NCBI GenBank assembly: GCA_963752605.1
Contig: CAVVYW010000006.1
Coordinates: 1,004,469-1,068,468 of the forward strand
DNA from: CAVVYW01 sp963752605
GTDB lineage: Bacteria > Actinomycetota > Thermoleophilia > Solirubrobacterales > 70-9
Length of the DNA: 64,000 nucleotides
Direction of reading: 5' to 3'
Part shown: positions 1 to 9,903 of the stretch, piece after piece
Layout: every line of letters begins with the position of its first letter
Position numbering within the stretch: the stretch's first letter is position 1
Position numbers and translations under genes: made by a program
Notes under the pieces: model-generated
Told to the model about the DNA's origin: nothing
The model's input: only the letters and a program-made list of their open reading frames with translations
Database searches by the model: none

Positions 1-1
1 C

Positions 2-304
2 GTCGCGGTCGATGCGGTGCCCGAGGCCGCGCTCATCGTCGAAGCGATACGCGGCACGCTCACCGGCAGCCGCGAGATTCTCGATCGTTATTTCAACAAC
101 ACGCTGTCGGGCAGCGCCGAGCGCTGGTCGCTCGAGCTGGTGCCGCGCGATGCGCGACTGCGCGGCCAGGTCGCGTCGGTGCGCGTCAATGGCCAGCACG
201 CGGTGGTGCGCGAGGTGCACGTCGCGATGCCCGACGGCGACCGCTCGGTGATGACGATCGAGCCGGTGCGGCGGGCCGCCAAGCCGGCCAGCGCCGCACG
301 CTGA
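2..304 (+). CDS. LolA-like periplasmic protein, C-terminal part (cut by window edge)
   Basis: Only the last 100 residues are in the window; the start lies upstream. The visible part (EAIRGTLTGSREILDRYF at the beginning, then a strand-rich stretch ending RAAKPASAAR) resembles the LolA-like proteins that sit just before MMPL exporters in aryl-polyene clusters. There it is thought to help carry the pigment lipid across the periplasm. The stop codon TGA overlaps an ATG at 304 that is probably the true start of the exporter, so the two genes are translationally coupled. The assignment comes mainly from context and size; the fragment has no catalytic motif. Confidence 0.6.
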   Translation, partial: VAVDAVPEAALIVEAIRGTLTGSREILDRYFNNTLSGSAERWSLELVPRDARLRGQVASVRVNGQHAVVREVHVAMPDGDRSVMTIEPVRRAAKPASAAR

Positions 305-347
305 TGCCGCCCGATGCCGCTCGTCCAGCGCCCCGGCGCGGCGACCC

Positions 348-2681
348 GTGGTGTGGGCGTGGCTCGTGCTCGTCGCGGTCGCCGTCTGGATCGTCTCGCG
401 CAGCACCTACGTTGCCGATCTGTCGGCGTTCCTGCCGTCTTCGCCGACGCAAGAGCAATCGGTGCTGCTCGATCAGCTGAGCAGCGGCGCGAACGCGCGC
501 GTGATGCTGATCGGCATCGAGGGTGGTGATGCGCCGGCGCGCATCGACGCGTCGATGCGACTGGCGCGCGCGTTGCGCGACAGCGGCGAGTTCCAGTTCG
601 TCCACAACGGCGATGACTCGCAGTGGCAGGACACCGCCAGGTTCCTGTTCGAGCGTCGTTACCTGCTGAGCCCGGCGGTGAACGCCGAGCGCTTCAGCGT
701 CGACGGATTGCGCGCCGGCATCGAAGAAACCGTTTCGCTGCTCGGCACGCCGGCGGGCACGATGATCAAGCCGGTGATCCTGCGCGACCCGACCGGCGAA
801 TCGGTGCAACTGGCCGAAGCGGCGCTGCCGGTGAACGCGCCGCGAAACGTCGGCGGCGTGTGGGTGTCGCGGGTGGCGCCGCGCGCGCTGCTGTTGGCCA
901 GCACACGCGCCGACGGCAGCGACCTCGACGGCCAGCAACGCGCGATCGAGAAGGTGCGCGCGAGCTTCGCCGCGCTCGCGTCGCCGCAACTCGCGCTGCA
1001 GGTTTCGGGGCCCGGCGTGTTGAGCGTGACCTCGCGCGCGCAGATCGAATCGGAAGCCGAGCGCCTGGCGCTGCTCGGCGGCGTTGCGATCGGCGTGTTG
1101 TTGTGGCTGGCGTTCGGCACGCTGCGCTCGCTGGCCACCGCGTTGCTGCCGGTGGCCAGCGGTGTGCTCGCCGGCATCGCCGCGGTGAGCCTGGGTTTCG
1201 GCCACGTGCACGGCCTCACGCTCGCGTTCGGCACCACGCTGATCGGCGAGTCGGTCGACTACGCGATCTACTACCTGATCCAGGTGCGCAAGGCCGACGC
1301 CGGCGGTGCGCGCGCGTGGGTGCGCGACAGCTGGCCGACCGTGCGGCTCGGGCTGTGGACCTCGCTGTGCGGCTTTGCGGCGCTCGTGTTTTCCGGCTTT
1401 CCCGGGCTCGCGCAGCTCGGCGTCTTTTCGGTCGCGGGGCTCGCCGCCGCGGCGCTGACCACCCGCTTCGTGTTCCCGTCGCTCGCCCCGCACGGTGCAC
1501 CGGGCAAGGGGCTGCGCCGGCAACTGGCACGCCTCACGTCGCGCGGCGTCGCGACGCTGCGCCGGCTGCGGCCTGCGGCGTACGCCGTCTGCGTGATCGC
1601 AGTCGTGGCGTTGTGGCTGCTGCCGTCGCCATGGCGCGGCGACCTCCAATCGCTGAGCCCGGTGAGTGGCGCAGCGTTGAAGCTCGACGCCGCACTGCGC
1701 GCCGACATCGGTGCCCCCGAGGCCGGCGTGCTGGTTGCGCTGGCCGCGCGTGACGAAGCGGGCGCGCTCGCGCTCGCCGAGGCAGCCGGCGAGCGGCTCG
1801 ATCGATTGGTGTCGCAAGGGGTCCTGCGAGGCTACGACTCGCCGGCGCGCCTGCTGCCGAGCCCCGCCATGCAGCAGGCACGCCGCGACGCGCTGCCCGA
1901 CGCGGCCACGCTGCAGCAGCGGCTGGCGCAAGCCACCACGAACGGCCCGTTGAAGTCGCAGCGGCTCGGCGCGTTCATCGACGACGTGCAAGCCGCACGT
2001 GCGCAAGCGGTCGTCACGCGTGCCACGCTCGACGGCACGCCGCTCGCGAACGCGATCGACGGCCTGTTGATGCCTGCCCGCGACGGCAAGCCGTGGCGCG
2101 CGCTGCTGACGCTGCACGGCGTGCCGGAAGGCGTCGACGTGCGCCAGGTGCGTGCCGCGCTCGCCGACCTGCCGGCCGCGCGCGTGGTCGACATCAAGCC
2201 CGAGCTCGACGCGCTGTATGCGCGCTACCTGCACGAGGCGATGTGGCAGGCGTCGCTCGGGGCGCTGGCCGTGTGCGTGCTGCTCGCGGCGCGCTTGCGC
2301 TCGATGCGCGCGCTGGTGCGCGTGATCGTGCCGATCGGCGCGGCGGTCGTGATCGTCGTCGCGGCCCTTTCGGCGAGCGGGGTCGCGCTCGGCATCCTGC
2401 ACCTGGTCGGCGTGCTGCTGGTGGTGGCGATCGGCTCGAACTACGCGCTGTTCTTCGAGCATCTGCGCACGCAGCGCAGTGCCGACGACGACACGCTGGC
2501 GTCGCTTGCGCTCGCCAACCTGACGACGGTGATCTCGTTCGGCTTGCTGGCCGCTTCGAGCATCGCGCCGCTCGCGGCGATCGGGCTCGTGGTCGCGCCG
2601 GGCGCGTTGCTGTGCCTCGTGATGGCGGCCGCTTTCATCGCGCCGCCGACCGGGAAACACCCGGTGGCTATGGGAAAATAG
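348..2681 (+). CDS. MMPL-family exporter of the aryl-polyene cluster
   Basis: This is a 777-residue inner-membrane protein of the MMPL/RND superfamily, uninterrupted over its length. One helix lies at the N-terminus, then a periplasmic region, a helix bundle from about residue 240 to 400, a second periplasmic domain, and a closing helix bundle from about residue 635. The motif GESVDYAIYYL in the first bundle and GSNYALFFEHL in the second are the paired membrane motifs of the family. Aryl-polyene clusters normally carry such an exporter next to a LolA-like gene, as here. The open frame begins with GTG at 348. A better start is the ATG at 304, which overlaps the previous stop but needs one base restored near 348. 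Confidence 0.88.
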   Translation: MVWAWLVLVAVAVWIVSRSTYVADLSAFLPSSPTQEQSVLLDQLSSGANARVMLIGIEGGDAPARIDASMRLARALRDSGEFQFVHNGDDSQWQDTARFLFERRYLLSPAVNAERFSVDGLRAGIEETVSLLGTPAGTMIKPVILRDPTGESVQLAEAALPVNAPRNVGGVWVSRVAPRALLLASTRADGSDLDGQQRAIEKVRASFAALASPQLALQVSGPGVLSVTSRAQIESEAERLALLGGVAIGVLLWLAFGTLRSLATALLPVASGVLAGIAAVSLGFGHVHGLTLAFGTTLIGESVDYAIYYLIQVRKADAGGARAWVRDSWPTVRLGLWTSLCGFAALVFSGFPGLAQLGVFSVAGLAAAALTTRFVFPSLAPHGAPGKGLRRQLARLTSRGVATLRRLRPAAYAVCVIAVVALWLLPSPWRGDLQSLSPVSGAALKLDAALRADIGAPEAGVLVALAARDEAGALALAEAAGERLDRLVSQGVLRGYDSPARLLPSPAMQQARRDALPDAATLQQRLAQATTNGPLKSQRLGAFIDDVQAARAQAVVTRATLDGTPLANAIDGLLMPARDGKPWRALLTLHGVPEGVDVRQVRAALADLPAARVVDIKPELDALYARYLHEAMWQASLGALAVCVLLAARLRSMRALVRVIVPIGAAVVIVVAALSASGVALGILHLVGVLLVVAIGSNYALFFEHLRTQRSADDDTLASLALANLTTVISFGLLAASSIAPLAAIGLVVAPGALLCLVMAAAFIAPPTGKHPVAMGK

Positions 2682-2752
2682 CCGCCCCGAAGGCCCACGA
2701 TGGCGCCGGCAAGCGGCGCCGCGCTCTGCGCGCGGTATCGTGCTTTCAGTCC

Positions 2753-3621
2753 ATGCAGATTCAATCGTCGCTCACTCCGTCCGCCGCGCCACGTTGGCGC
2801 GCCCCGCTGCTCGTCAGGGCGAGCGTCGGGCTGCACGCCGGCGCGTTGCTGGGCGTCGCCGCCTTCCCGTCGCTGTGGCCGTGGGCGCTCGGCATGATCG
2901 TGATGAACCAGGCGCTGCTCACCGGCGTCGGCCTGTGGCCGCGCTCGGCCTGGCTCGGCGACAACATGAGGCGTCTGCCCGCGAGCGCGATCGCGCGGCG
3001 CGAGATCGCGATCACGATCGACGACGGCCCCGACCCCGACGTCACGCCCGCGGTGCTCGACGTGCTCGCCGCGCATGGCGCGAAGGCGACCTTCTTCTGC
3101 ATCGCCGAGCGCGCTGGCCGCCACCCGGAGCTGTGCAGGCGACATCGTCGAGCACGGCCACAGCGTGCAGAACCACATCCCGTCGCCATGCACTTCACTT
3201 TGCGTTCCTCGGCACGGCTGGCTTCTCACGCGAGATCAGCGAGGCGCAGCAAGGCCTCACGCGCATCACCGGCCAGACGCCGCGTTTTTTCCGCGCGCCG
3301 GCCGGGCTGCGCAACCCCTTGCTGGCACCGGTACTGCACCGGCTGGGCTTGCGGCTCGTGAGCTGGACACGCCGCGGCTACGACACCGTGCAGCGCGACC
3401 CGGCGCGCGTGCTCGATCGCCTGACCCGATCGCTGGCCGCCGGCGACATCGTGTTGCTGCACGACGGCAACGCGGCACGCACGGCCGACGGACGGCCGGT
3501 CGTGCTCGAGGTGCTGCCGCAGTTGCTGCGCCGCTGCGAGCAAGCCGGCTTGCGCCCCGTCACGCTGCCCGAAGCGTTGCGCACCGACGCGTCGTCTGCA
3601 CCAGCCGGCGCGGACCGATGA
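2753..3621 (+). CDS. Polysaccharide deacetylase-like (NodB domain) protein, frameshifted
   Basis: The N-terminus has hydrophobic segments (LLGVAAFPSLWPWALGMIV) followed by a NodB-type deacetylase domain. The metal-binding motif TIDDGPDPD is at about residue 85, a second His motif HSVQNHIPSH follows, and DIVLLHDG lies near the C-terminus. The reading frame changes twice, near 3137 and 3190. Joining the frames gives one continuous protein of about 289 residues, so the breaks are probably sequence errors. It starts 71 bases after the exporter and overlaps the methyltransferase start (ATGATGA). Its substrate in a pigment cluster is unknown; removal of an acyl group from the lipid or sugar head group is only a guess. 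Confidence 0.75.
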
Positions 3622-4410
3622 TGAGCACGACCACCGAGTACGCTGCGTGGCCTTCGCTGCTCGACGCGGCGAGCGCGCCGTACGGACGCGCGGGCCGCTT
3701 CGCACGGCACTTCGCGCGCGGCAAGCTCGGCATGGACCCGGTGTTCCGCTACATGCTGCGCCACGGGCTGATTCGCCCGGGCGCGCAGGTGCTGGACATC
3801 GGCTGCGGGCAGGGCCTGCTCGCGAGCCTGTTGCGCGCCGCGTGCAGCGTGGCAGAGCGTGGAGTGTGGCCGTCCGACTGGGCCGCGCCGCCGCGTGCCG
3901 CCCGCATCACCGGCATCGAGCTGATGCGTCGCGATGTCGAGCGCGCGCAAGCGGCGCTCGGCGACAGCGCGCACTTCGTCTGCGGTGACATGCGGCACAC
4001 CGCGTTCCCGCCGGCCGACACCGTCGTCATCCTCGACGTGCTGCACTACATCGGGATCGACGAGCAGGACGACGTGCTGGCGCGCGTGCGATCGACGCTG
4101 AAGCCGGGCGGCGTTCTGCTGCTGCGCGTCGGCGACGCCGCATCGCGACGCGGGTTCCTCGCGAGCCAGTGGGTCGATCGCATCGTCACCTTCGTGCGCG
4201 GGCACCGCGTCGCACCGCAATACGGCAGGCCGCTCGCGTCGTGGATCGCATCGATTGCGGTCGCTCGGCTTCGACGTCGAGGCGCAGCCGATGAGTCGCG
4301 GCACACCGTTCGCGAACGTGTTGCTGATTGCGCGGGTGCCGGCTGTCGACGAGCGGGGTGTCGTCATGAACGCCGTCGTGCCGCCGCGCAGCGGCGGCTC
4401 GTCGTCATGA
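3618..4410 (+). CDS. SAM-dependent methyltransferase, frameshifted near the end
   Basis: This is a class I methyltransferase. The SAM-binding motif VLDIGCGQGLLASLL is at about residues 55-70, followed by an acidic GIELM strand end and the post-motif LDVLHYIG. Aryl-polyene clusters often contain a methyltransferase that modifies the aromatic head group, which is the likely role. The frame breaks near 4252. With one base removed the C-terminus reads LRSLGFDVEAQPMSRGTPF and ends with ATGA overlapping the ketosynthase start. The protein is about 263 residues. It overlaps the deacetylase gene at its start, which points to one operon. Confidence 0.8.
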
Positions 4411-5612
4411 CTCCGCTCGGCGGTATCGCGGTACACGCTGACCACTGCGCTCGGCGCGGGGCGCAACGCGACGCTCGACGCCCTGCAGGCCGGCCGCACC
4501 GGCCTTGCGCCTGAACGTTTCCTCGACGCCGAATTGCCCACGTGGATCGGCGAGGTGGCGGGTCTCGACGACGTGTCGCTGCCCGCCGCTCTGGCAGCCT
4601 TCGACTGCCGCAACAACCGCCTCGCCTGGCTCGGCCTGCAGCAGGACGGCTTCGCCGACGCGGCGCGGCGTGCGCTGTGCGCGCTGGGGCGCGCCGCGCG
4701 TGGCGGTCTTCCTCGGCACCAGCACCTCGGGCCTGCTGCAGACCGAGCTCGCGTATCGGCGTCGCGCACCCGACGGCGCGTTGCCGGCCGACTTTCGCTA
4801 CGCACAGACGCAGAACACGAACTCGCTGGCCGCGTTCGTCGCGCAGGCGCTCGGCGCTGCAAGGGCCGAGCTGGGTCGTCTCGACCGCCTGCTCGTCGAG
4901 CGCGAAGGTCTTCGGCAACGCGGCACGCCTGATCGAGGCGGGCCTGATCGACGCCGCGGTGGTCGGCGGTGTCGACACGCTTGTGCCTGACGACGCTGTA
5001 CGGCTTCAACTCGCTCGAGCTGCTGGCGGCCGACATCTGCCGGCCTTGGGACGCCGAGCGGCACGGGCTCGTCGCTCGGCGAAGCTGCCGCGTTCGCGCT
5101 GCTCGAGCGCGAAACCGACGACGCGCCGCAAGGCCTGCTGCTCGGCGTCGGCGAGAGCAACGACGGCTACCACATGAGCTCGCCGCATCCCGAGGGCGCC
5201 GGCGCGGTCGACGCGATGCGTGCAGCGCTCGCCGACGCGCAGCTCGCAGCCGGCATCGATCGACTACATCAACCTGCACGGCACCGCGACGCCGAGCAAC
5301 GACGCCGCCGAGGACCGCGCGGTCGGCACCGTGTTCGGGAACGCGACGCCTTGCAGCTCGACGAAGGGCGCGACCGGCCACACGCTCGGCGCCGCCGGGC
5401 GGTGTCGAAGCCGCGATCAGCCTGCTCGCGCTCGCGCACGGGTTCGTCCCCGGCGGGCTGAACCTGCGCACGCGCGACCCGACGCTTGCACGCCGACTAC
5501 CGCAGCGAGAGCTTCGATGCGCGCCTGCGCACCGTGCTCGAGCAATTCGTTCGGCTTCGGCGGCTCGAACGCGAGCCTGGTGTTCGGCGGCGTGCAGATG
5601 ACGCGCCGCTGA
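4407..5612 (+). CDS. Beta-ketoacyl-ACP synthase (aryl-polyene elongation), many frameshifts
   Basis: Joining the frames rebuilds a FabF/FabB-like ketosynthase of about 400 residues. The active-site cysteine lies in VVSTACSSSAK (about 4880-4905), the first catalytic histidine in INLHGTATPSND (about 5270), the lysine and second histidine in KGATGHTLGAAGG (about 5365), and the glycine-rich end in NSFGFGGSNASLV (about 5550). All catalytic residues are present. It should carry out the decarboxylative condensations that extend the polyene chain from an aromatic starter. I count roughly ten frame changes (for example near 4432, 4690, 4860, 4981, 5065, 5265, 5398, 5490 and 5543). Most are repaired by removing one base, which suggests sequence error, though true decay cannot be ruled out here. 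Confidence 0.82.
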
Positions 5613-5614
5613 CG

Positions 5615-6418
5615 GTGCATCTGCAGGGCCTGGGCCTGCTCGGGCCCGGGCATCGCGTCGTGGCCGGCGGCGCAGCCGATGCTGCGCGGACGCCGAGCCG
5701 CACGTCGTCAGCCCGACCGTGTTGCCTGCGCCGGCACGTCTGCCGAGCGCCGAGCGCCGCCGCGCCGGCGCGGCGATCAAGCTCGCGATGGCGGTCGCCG
5801 ACGAGGCGGTGCGCGCACGCCGCGATCGACCCGACGACGCTGGCCACCGTGTTCGCGTCGTCGAGCGGCGAAGGCGTGAACTGCCACGCGCTGTGCGAGG
5901 CGCTCGCCGGTCCCGAGCGGCTGCTGTCGCCGACGCGCTTCACGAACTCGGTGCACAACGCGTCCGCCGGCTATTGGCACATCGCGGTGGCGAGCCGTGC
6001 GCGCGTCGACCAGCCTCGCCGCGTACGGCGCGAGCTTCGGCGCCGGGCTGCTCGAAGCGGCGACGCAGGTGCACGCGACCAAAGCGCCGGTGCTGCTGGT
6101 GGCGAGCGACACGCCGTATCCCGCAACCGCTGCATGCATGCCGGCCGCTGCCCGATCACTTCGGCGCCGCGTTGATCCTGGCGCCGGCGGGTGCGCCGCG
6201 ATCGCTCGCGGCGCTCGAGATCGAACTGGCCGACGCGGCCCTGCCGCCGAGCACCTGCAGCGATCCGTCGCTCGAAGCGTTGCGCGTTGCGGTGCCCGCA
6301 GCAGCCGCGCTGCCGCTGCTGCAGGCGCTCGCGCGTGGCGGCGATCGGCGCGCCCATCGTGCTCGAGCTGAGCGCGGCGCTGAAGCTGCGCGTCACGCTG
6401 CGCGAGGTCGCGCCTTGA
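5615..6418 (+). CDS. Ketosynthase-like chain-length factor (Ketoacyl-synt_2), frameshifted
   Basis: The rebuilt protein is about 265 residues and matches the short ketosynthase-like partners found beside the true ketosynthase in aryl-polyene clusters. Diagnostic stretches are FASSSGEGVNCHALCEALAG (about 5845-5905) and NSVHNASAGYWHIAVAS (about 5945). There is no catalytic TACSS motif, as expected for a partner that shapes chain length and does not condense. It starts with a probable GTG three bases after the ketosynthase stop. Frame changes occur near 5655, 5690, 5818, 6000, 6120 and 6350. The acidic C-terminal half is poorly conserved in this family, so the exact reading there is less certain. 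Confidence 0.72.
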
Positions 6419-6430
6419 CGCACGCCGGCG

Positions 6431-6877
6431 ATGCTGGACCATGCGGGCATCGCAGCAGCTGATCCCGCATCGCGGCGCGATGTGCCTGCTCGCGCGGCTC
6501 GAGCACTGGGATGCCGAGCGCATCGTCTGCAGCGCCGACAACCAGCGCGACCCGAGCCATCCGCTGCGCACGCGCAGCGGACTGCTGTCGTCGTGCGCGA
6601 TCGAATACGCGGCGCAAGCGATGGCGCTTGCACGGCGCGCTGATCGCGCAGGCGAGCGGCACGCGCCCGAGCCCGGGCTTCCTGGCGAGCGCGCGCGGCG
6701 TGCAGCTGCACGTGCTGCGGCTCGACGATCTGGCCGGCGAGCTGCGCATCGAAGCCACGCGCCAGGCAGGCGGCGAGCAGCAGATCCTCTACACCTTCGC
6801 GGTGAGCCACGACGGACGGCCGGTCGCGGACGGCCGCGCTGCGGTGGTGCTCGAACACACCGCTCGCCGCGACATGA
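6431..6877 (+). CDS. Hotdog-fold 3-hydroxyacyl-ACP dehydratase, frameshifted
   Basis: This is a small protein of about 147 residues with the hotdog-dehydratase opening QLIPHRGAMCLLARLEHWD. The histidine in PHRG is the catalytic residue of FabZ/ApeI-like enzymes. The later segment LYTFAVSHDGRPVADGRAAV is also typical. It should remove water from the 3-hydroxyacyl intermediate to give each polyene double bond. The start is probably the ATG at 6431, with one extra base near 6452; another frame change is near 6632. The end is inferred from an ATGA overlap with the ketoreductase start after a further break near 6865. It follows the chain-length factor by 12 bases. Confidence 0.75.
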
Positions 6878-7616
6878 ACAGCACCGCAGCGCCACCGCAA
6901 GCGTGCGCTCGTCACCGGCGCCAGCGGCGGCATCGGCCGCGCGATCGCCGAGCGGCTGGCGCGCGATGGCGCGCACGTCATCGTGCACGCGAACCAGCGC
7001 ATCGCCGCGGCGGCCGAGATCGTCGAGCAGCTGCGCGCGAGCGGCGCCAGCGCACGAGGCGTGCAGCTTCGACCTCACCGACCGCGACGCGACGCATGCG
7101 GCGTGCGAACGGCTGCTCGAAGACGGGCCGGTGCAGATCCTCGTCAACAACGCCGGCGTGCACGACGACGCGTGTTCCCCGCGCTGCGCAAGTCGCAATG
7201 GCAACGCGTGATCGACGTGTCGCTGAACGGCTTCTTCCACGTCACGCAGCCGCTGCTGATGCCGATGATCCGTACGCGCTGGGGCCGCATCGTCAACATC
7301 TCGTCGGTCGCCGCGATCGCGGGCAACCGCGGTCAGGTCAACTACGCGGCCGCGAAGGGCGCGCTCAACAGCGCCACCAAAGCGCTCTCGCTCGAGGTCG
7401 CGAGCCGCGGCATCACCGTCAACGCGGTCGCGCCCGGCATCATCGACGCCGGCATGGCCGAGGGCGGATTCGACCGCGCGACGATCGATCGGCTGGTGCC
7501 GATGAAGCGTGCCGGCACGTGCCGACGAGGTCGCAGCGCTGGTGGCGTTCCTCGCCTCCGACGACGCCGGCTACATCAGCGGGCAGGTCATTTCGATCAA
7601 CGGAGCCATGATCTGA
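6874..7616 (+). CDS. 3-ketoacyl-ACP reductase (FabG-type short-chain dehydrogenase), frameshifted
   Basis: This is a short-chain dehydrogenase of about 247 residues with the cofactor loop TGASGGIGRAIAERLA, the NNAGV motif, and the catalytic serine, tyrosine and lysine in NISSVAAIAG and VNYAAAKGAL. It should reduce the 3-keto group formed by the ketosynthase, completing the elongation cycle with the dehydratase upstream. Frame changes occur near 6893, 7057, 7172 and 7520; the stretch 7200-7510 reads cleanly. The start ATG overlaps the presumed end of the dehydratase. The stop TGA overlaps the antiporter start (TGATG), so the pigment genes and the antiporter appear to be in one transcript. Confidence 0.83.
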
Positions 7617-8906
7617 TGCAGGCCTCGTCGGTGCACGCCACCGAAGCGCTGCTGTTCTACACGCTGCTGCAGCTCGGCATCATCGTGCTCGCCGGGCGCG
7701 TCGGCGGCGCGATCGCCAGGTCGGTGGGGCAGGCCGGCGCGGTCGGCGAGATCATCATCGGCGTGCTGCTCGGGCCGTCGCTGTTCGGCTGGCTCGCGCC
7801 CGATCTCTTCAACGCGGTGTTTCGTTCGACACCGCCGCAGCCGTTGACGATCCTGTCGCAGGTCGGTCTGCTGCTGCTGATGTTCCAGATCGGGCTCGAG
7901 TTCGAGTTCGGCCACCTGACGCAGCGGCGCAACCGCTTCGCGGTGCTTGCAGTGTCGGTCGCGGGGCTCGTGGTGCCGTTCGTGCTCGGCCTCGGCCTCG
8001 CGGCGGTGATGCCGCAGGCCTACGTCGTCACGTCGAACCAGACCGCGTTCGCGCTGTTCGTCGCCACGGCGTTGTCGATCACGGCACTGCCGATCCTCGG
8101 GCGCATCATGATCGAGTTCGACCTGACGCGCACATCGATCGGCGTGATCGCGATCAGCGCCGCAGCGGTCAACGATGTGGTCGGCTGGTTGTTGCTCGCG
8201 GTGGTGACCGCGCTGACGACCGCGCAGTTCTCGGGCGGCGGCTTCGCGCTCAACGTCGCGCTGGTGCTCGGGTTCGCGGCGCTGTGCTGGTGGGGCGTGC
8301 GGCCGCTGCTGGTGCGCGTCGTGCAGCACCAGATGCGCATGCGACGCGCGCCTGTCGGGCGCGCTGATGGGCATCGTGCTGTGCTGCATCTTCTTCGCCG
8401 GCATGGCGACCTACAAGCTCGCGATCTTCGCGATCTTCGGCGGCTTCATGGTCGGCGTGATGTTGCACGATCAGGCGCCCTTCGTCGCGGCATGGAAGGA
8501 ACGGGTCGGCCATTTCGTCAACGTGTTCTTCCTGCCGATCTTCTTCACCTACACCGGGCTGCGCACCGACATCGGCTCGCTGTCGGACGGCAACGCGTGG
8601 CTGTGGTGCGTGGTGCTGATCGTCGTGGCGACGCTCGGCAAGTTCGGCGGCTGTTATGTCGCGGCGCGCGTCGCCGGGCTCGATCGCAACGAATCGAAGG
8701 TCATCGGTGTGATGATGAACACCCGCGGGTTGATGGAGCTCGTCGTCGTCAACGTCGGCTTCGACCTCGGCGTGATCGGCCGCGAGATGTTCACGATGCT
8801 GGTGCTGATGGCGATCTTCAGCACCGTGATCACGTCGCCGGCCTTGCGGCGCTGGTTGCCGGGGATTCGGCGGTCCGGTGACGTGCCCGGCGCGGTGACG
8901 GGCTGA
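7616..8906 (+). CDS. CPA2-family cation:proton antiporter, one frameshift
   Basis: This is a polytopic membrane protein of about 430 residues from the monovalent cation:proton antiporter-2 family (Na_H_Exchanger domain). It has about a dozen helices, with LGPSLFGWLAPDLF, MFQIGLEFEF and SAAAVNDVVGWLLLAVVTAL as family features; the ND pair in the last is where these antiporters bind their ion. No C-terminal TrkA-N domain is present, unlike KefB/KefC. The frame breaks near 8350 and one added base joins the halves. Translational coupling to the FabG gene (TGATG) is unusual for a housekeeping antiporter and suggests a role linked to pigment export or envelope energetics, which is inference. Confidence 0.85.
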
Positions 8907-8931
8907 ACGCGCCGACCCCCCGCGAGCGAGG

Positions 8932-9846
8932 TCAGCCCGCCACGCGCTTGCCCAGTGGCGCCGCGGGCGCGCGCGCCGCTCCGGCGAATTCGACGCCGCT
9001 CAGATCCGCAGCGCTGTAGCCACGATTCACGTCGAGCCCCGTGACGTGCCAGTCGTGCAACGGCAGCCTGATCGGCCGCACGAGCCGCTGATAGAAGCGC
9101 GTGGGCCAGCGCACGCCGTGCAGCGTCACGTGGTCGTGCATCTCGACCTCGGCGATCGCGTCGGGCGCGGACTGCAATTCGTCGAGCGGGAAGCGCACGC
9201 GCCGCAACAGGCGCTCCTTGCGATCGATGAACAGTGCAATGCGGTCCAGCCGCGACAAGCCCAGGCCCGGCGCAAGCTGCACGCGCAGCACATCGCAGGC
9301 GTGTTCGTCGACCCATTCGACTTCGGCGAGCTCCATCACGAGCGTGCGATCGACGAGCAGCATCGGTCCGAGCAGGAACAGCGCATAACTGTCGGCGACC
9401 AGTGCCGCGGCGCGGCGGCGTTCGGAGTCGCGCGCTTCCTGGCCGTCGAACCACACCAGCACTTCGCCCGACGAGCCGGCGACGGCACGACGCAGCACCT
9501 GCTTGCGCCCGGCGCTACCGCGGTGCGCCTGTGCGATCACACCTTCGCGCAACAGCAGTCGCTCTTCGGACTTGCCGCGAAAGGCCGGATCGACGAGTGC
9601 CGGCTCGAGCTTGCCGATCAGCGCACGCCATTCGCCGTCGTAGCTGACGCTCAGGTCGTTGATCTTCCTGAACGCCGCCAAGCCGTGCGCGGCTGCGCTC
9701 TCGTTCAGCAACGATTGCGCGCCAGCCGATGTCGTCGCCGTCAACGACACCGGCAGCGGCGACGCGCAGCCTTGCAACGCCAGCAGCATCGGCGAGCCCA
9801 GCGCGGCCAACAGCAGGTCGCGACGTCTCGGTTCTCGAACACGCAT
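8932..9846 (-). CDS. Conserved lipoprotein of the pigment cluster, function unknown
   Basis: This uninterrupted 304-residue protein starts with a basic patch (MRVREPRRRDLLLAALG) and a hydrophobic stretch ending in LLALQGC, which is a good lipobox, so it is probably a lipoprotein. The mature part is rich in beta-strand segments (for example HVTLHGVRWPTRFYQRL) and recalls the LolA/LppX-like fold of lipid-binding periplasmic proteins. I do not recognise a named family with confidence. It is the last gene of the minus-strand pigment operon, 57 bases after the glycosyltransferase, and convergent with the antiporter (26-base gap). Binding or delivery of the pigment lipid at the outer membrane would fit. 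Confidence 0.65.
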   Translation of the reverse strand: MRVREPRRRDLLLAALGSPMLLALQGCASPLPVSLTATTSAGAQSLLNESAAAHGLAAFRKINDLSVSYDGEWRALIGKLEPALVDPAFRGKSEERLLLREGVIAQAHRGSAGRKQVLRRAVAGSSGEVLVWFDGQEARDSERRRAAALVADSYALFLLGPMLLVDRTLVMELAEVEWVDEHACDVLRVQLAPGLGLSRLDRIALFIDRKERLLRRVRFPLDELQSAPDAIAEVEMHDHVTLHGVRWPTRFYQRLVRPIRLPLHDWHVTGLDVNRGYSAADLSGVEFAGAARAPAAPLGKRVAG

Positions 9847-9903
9847 TCGATGCCTCCTTGTCTCGGGCACGCACATTAGACCAGCGCCGGCGTGCCCCAC
9901 CGA

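Noticed and set aside
186..2660. A minus-strand open frame of about 824 codons opposite the MMPL gene
   Set aside because: It is very rich in Arg, His and Gln, has no family match, and mirrors a well-supported gene. Long antisense frames are common in DNA this rich in GC.
4407..7616. Programmed frameshifting or true gene decay in the ketosynthase to ketoreductase genes
   Set aside because: Breaks are too many and lack slippery sites, and the same kind of break hits essential genes elsewhere in the window. Sequence error is simpler.
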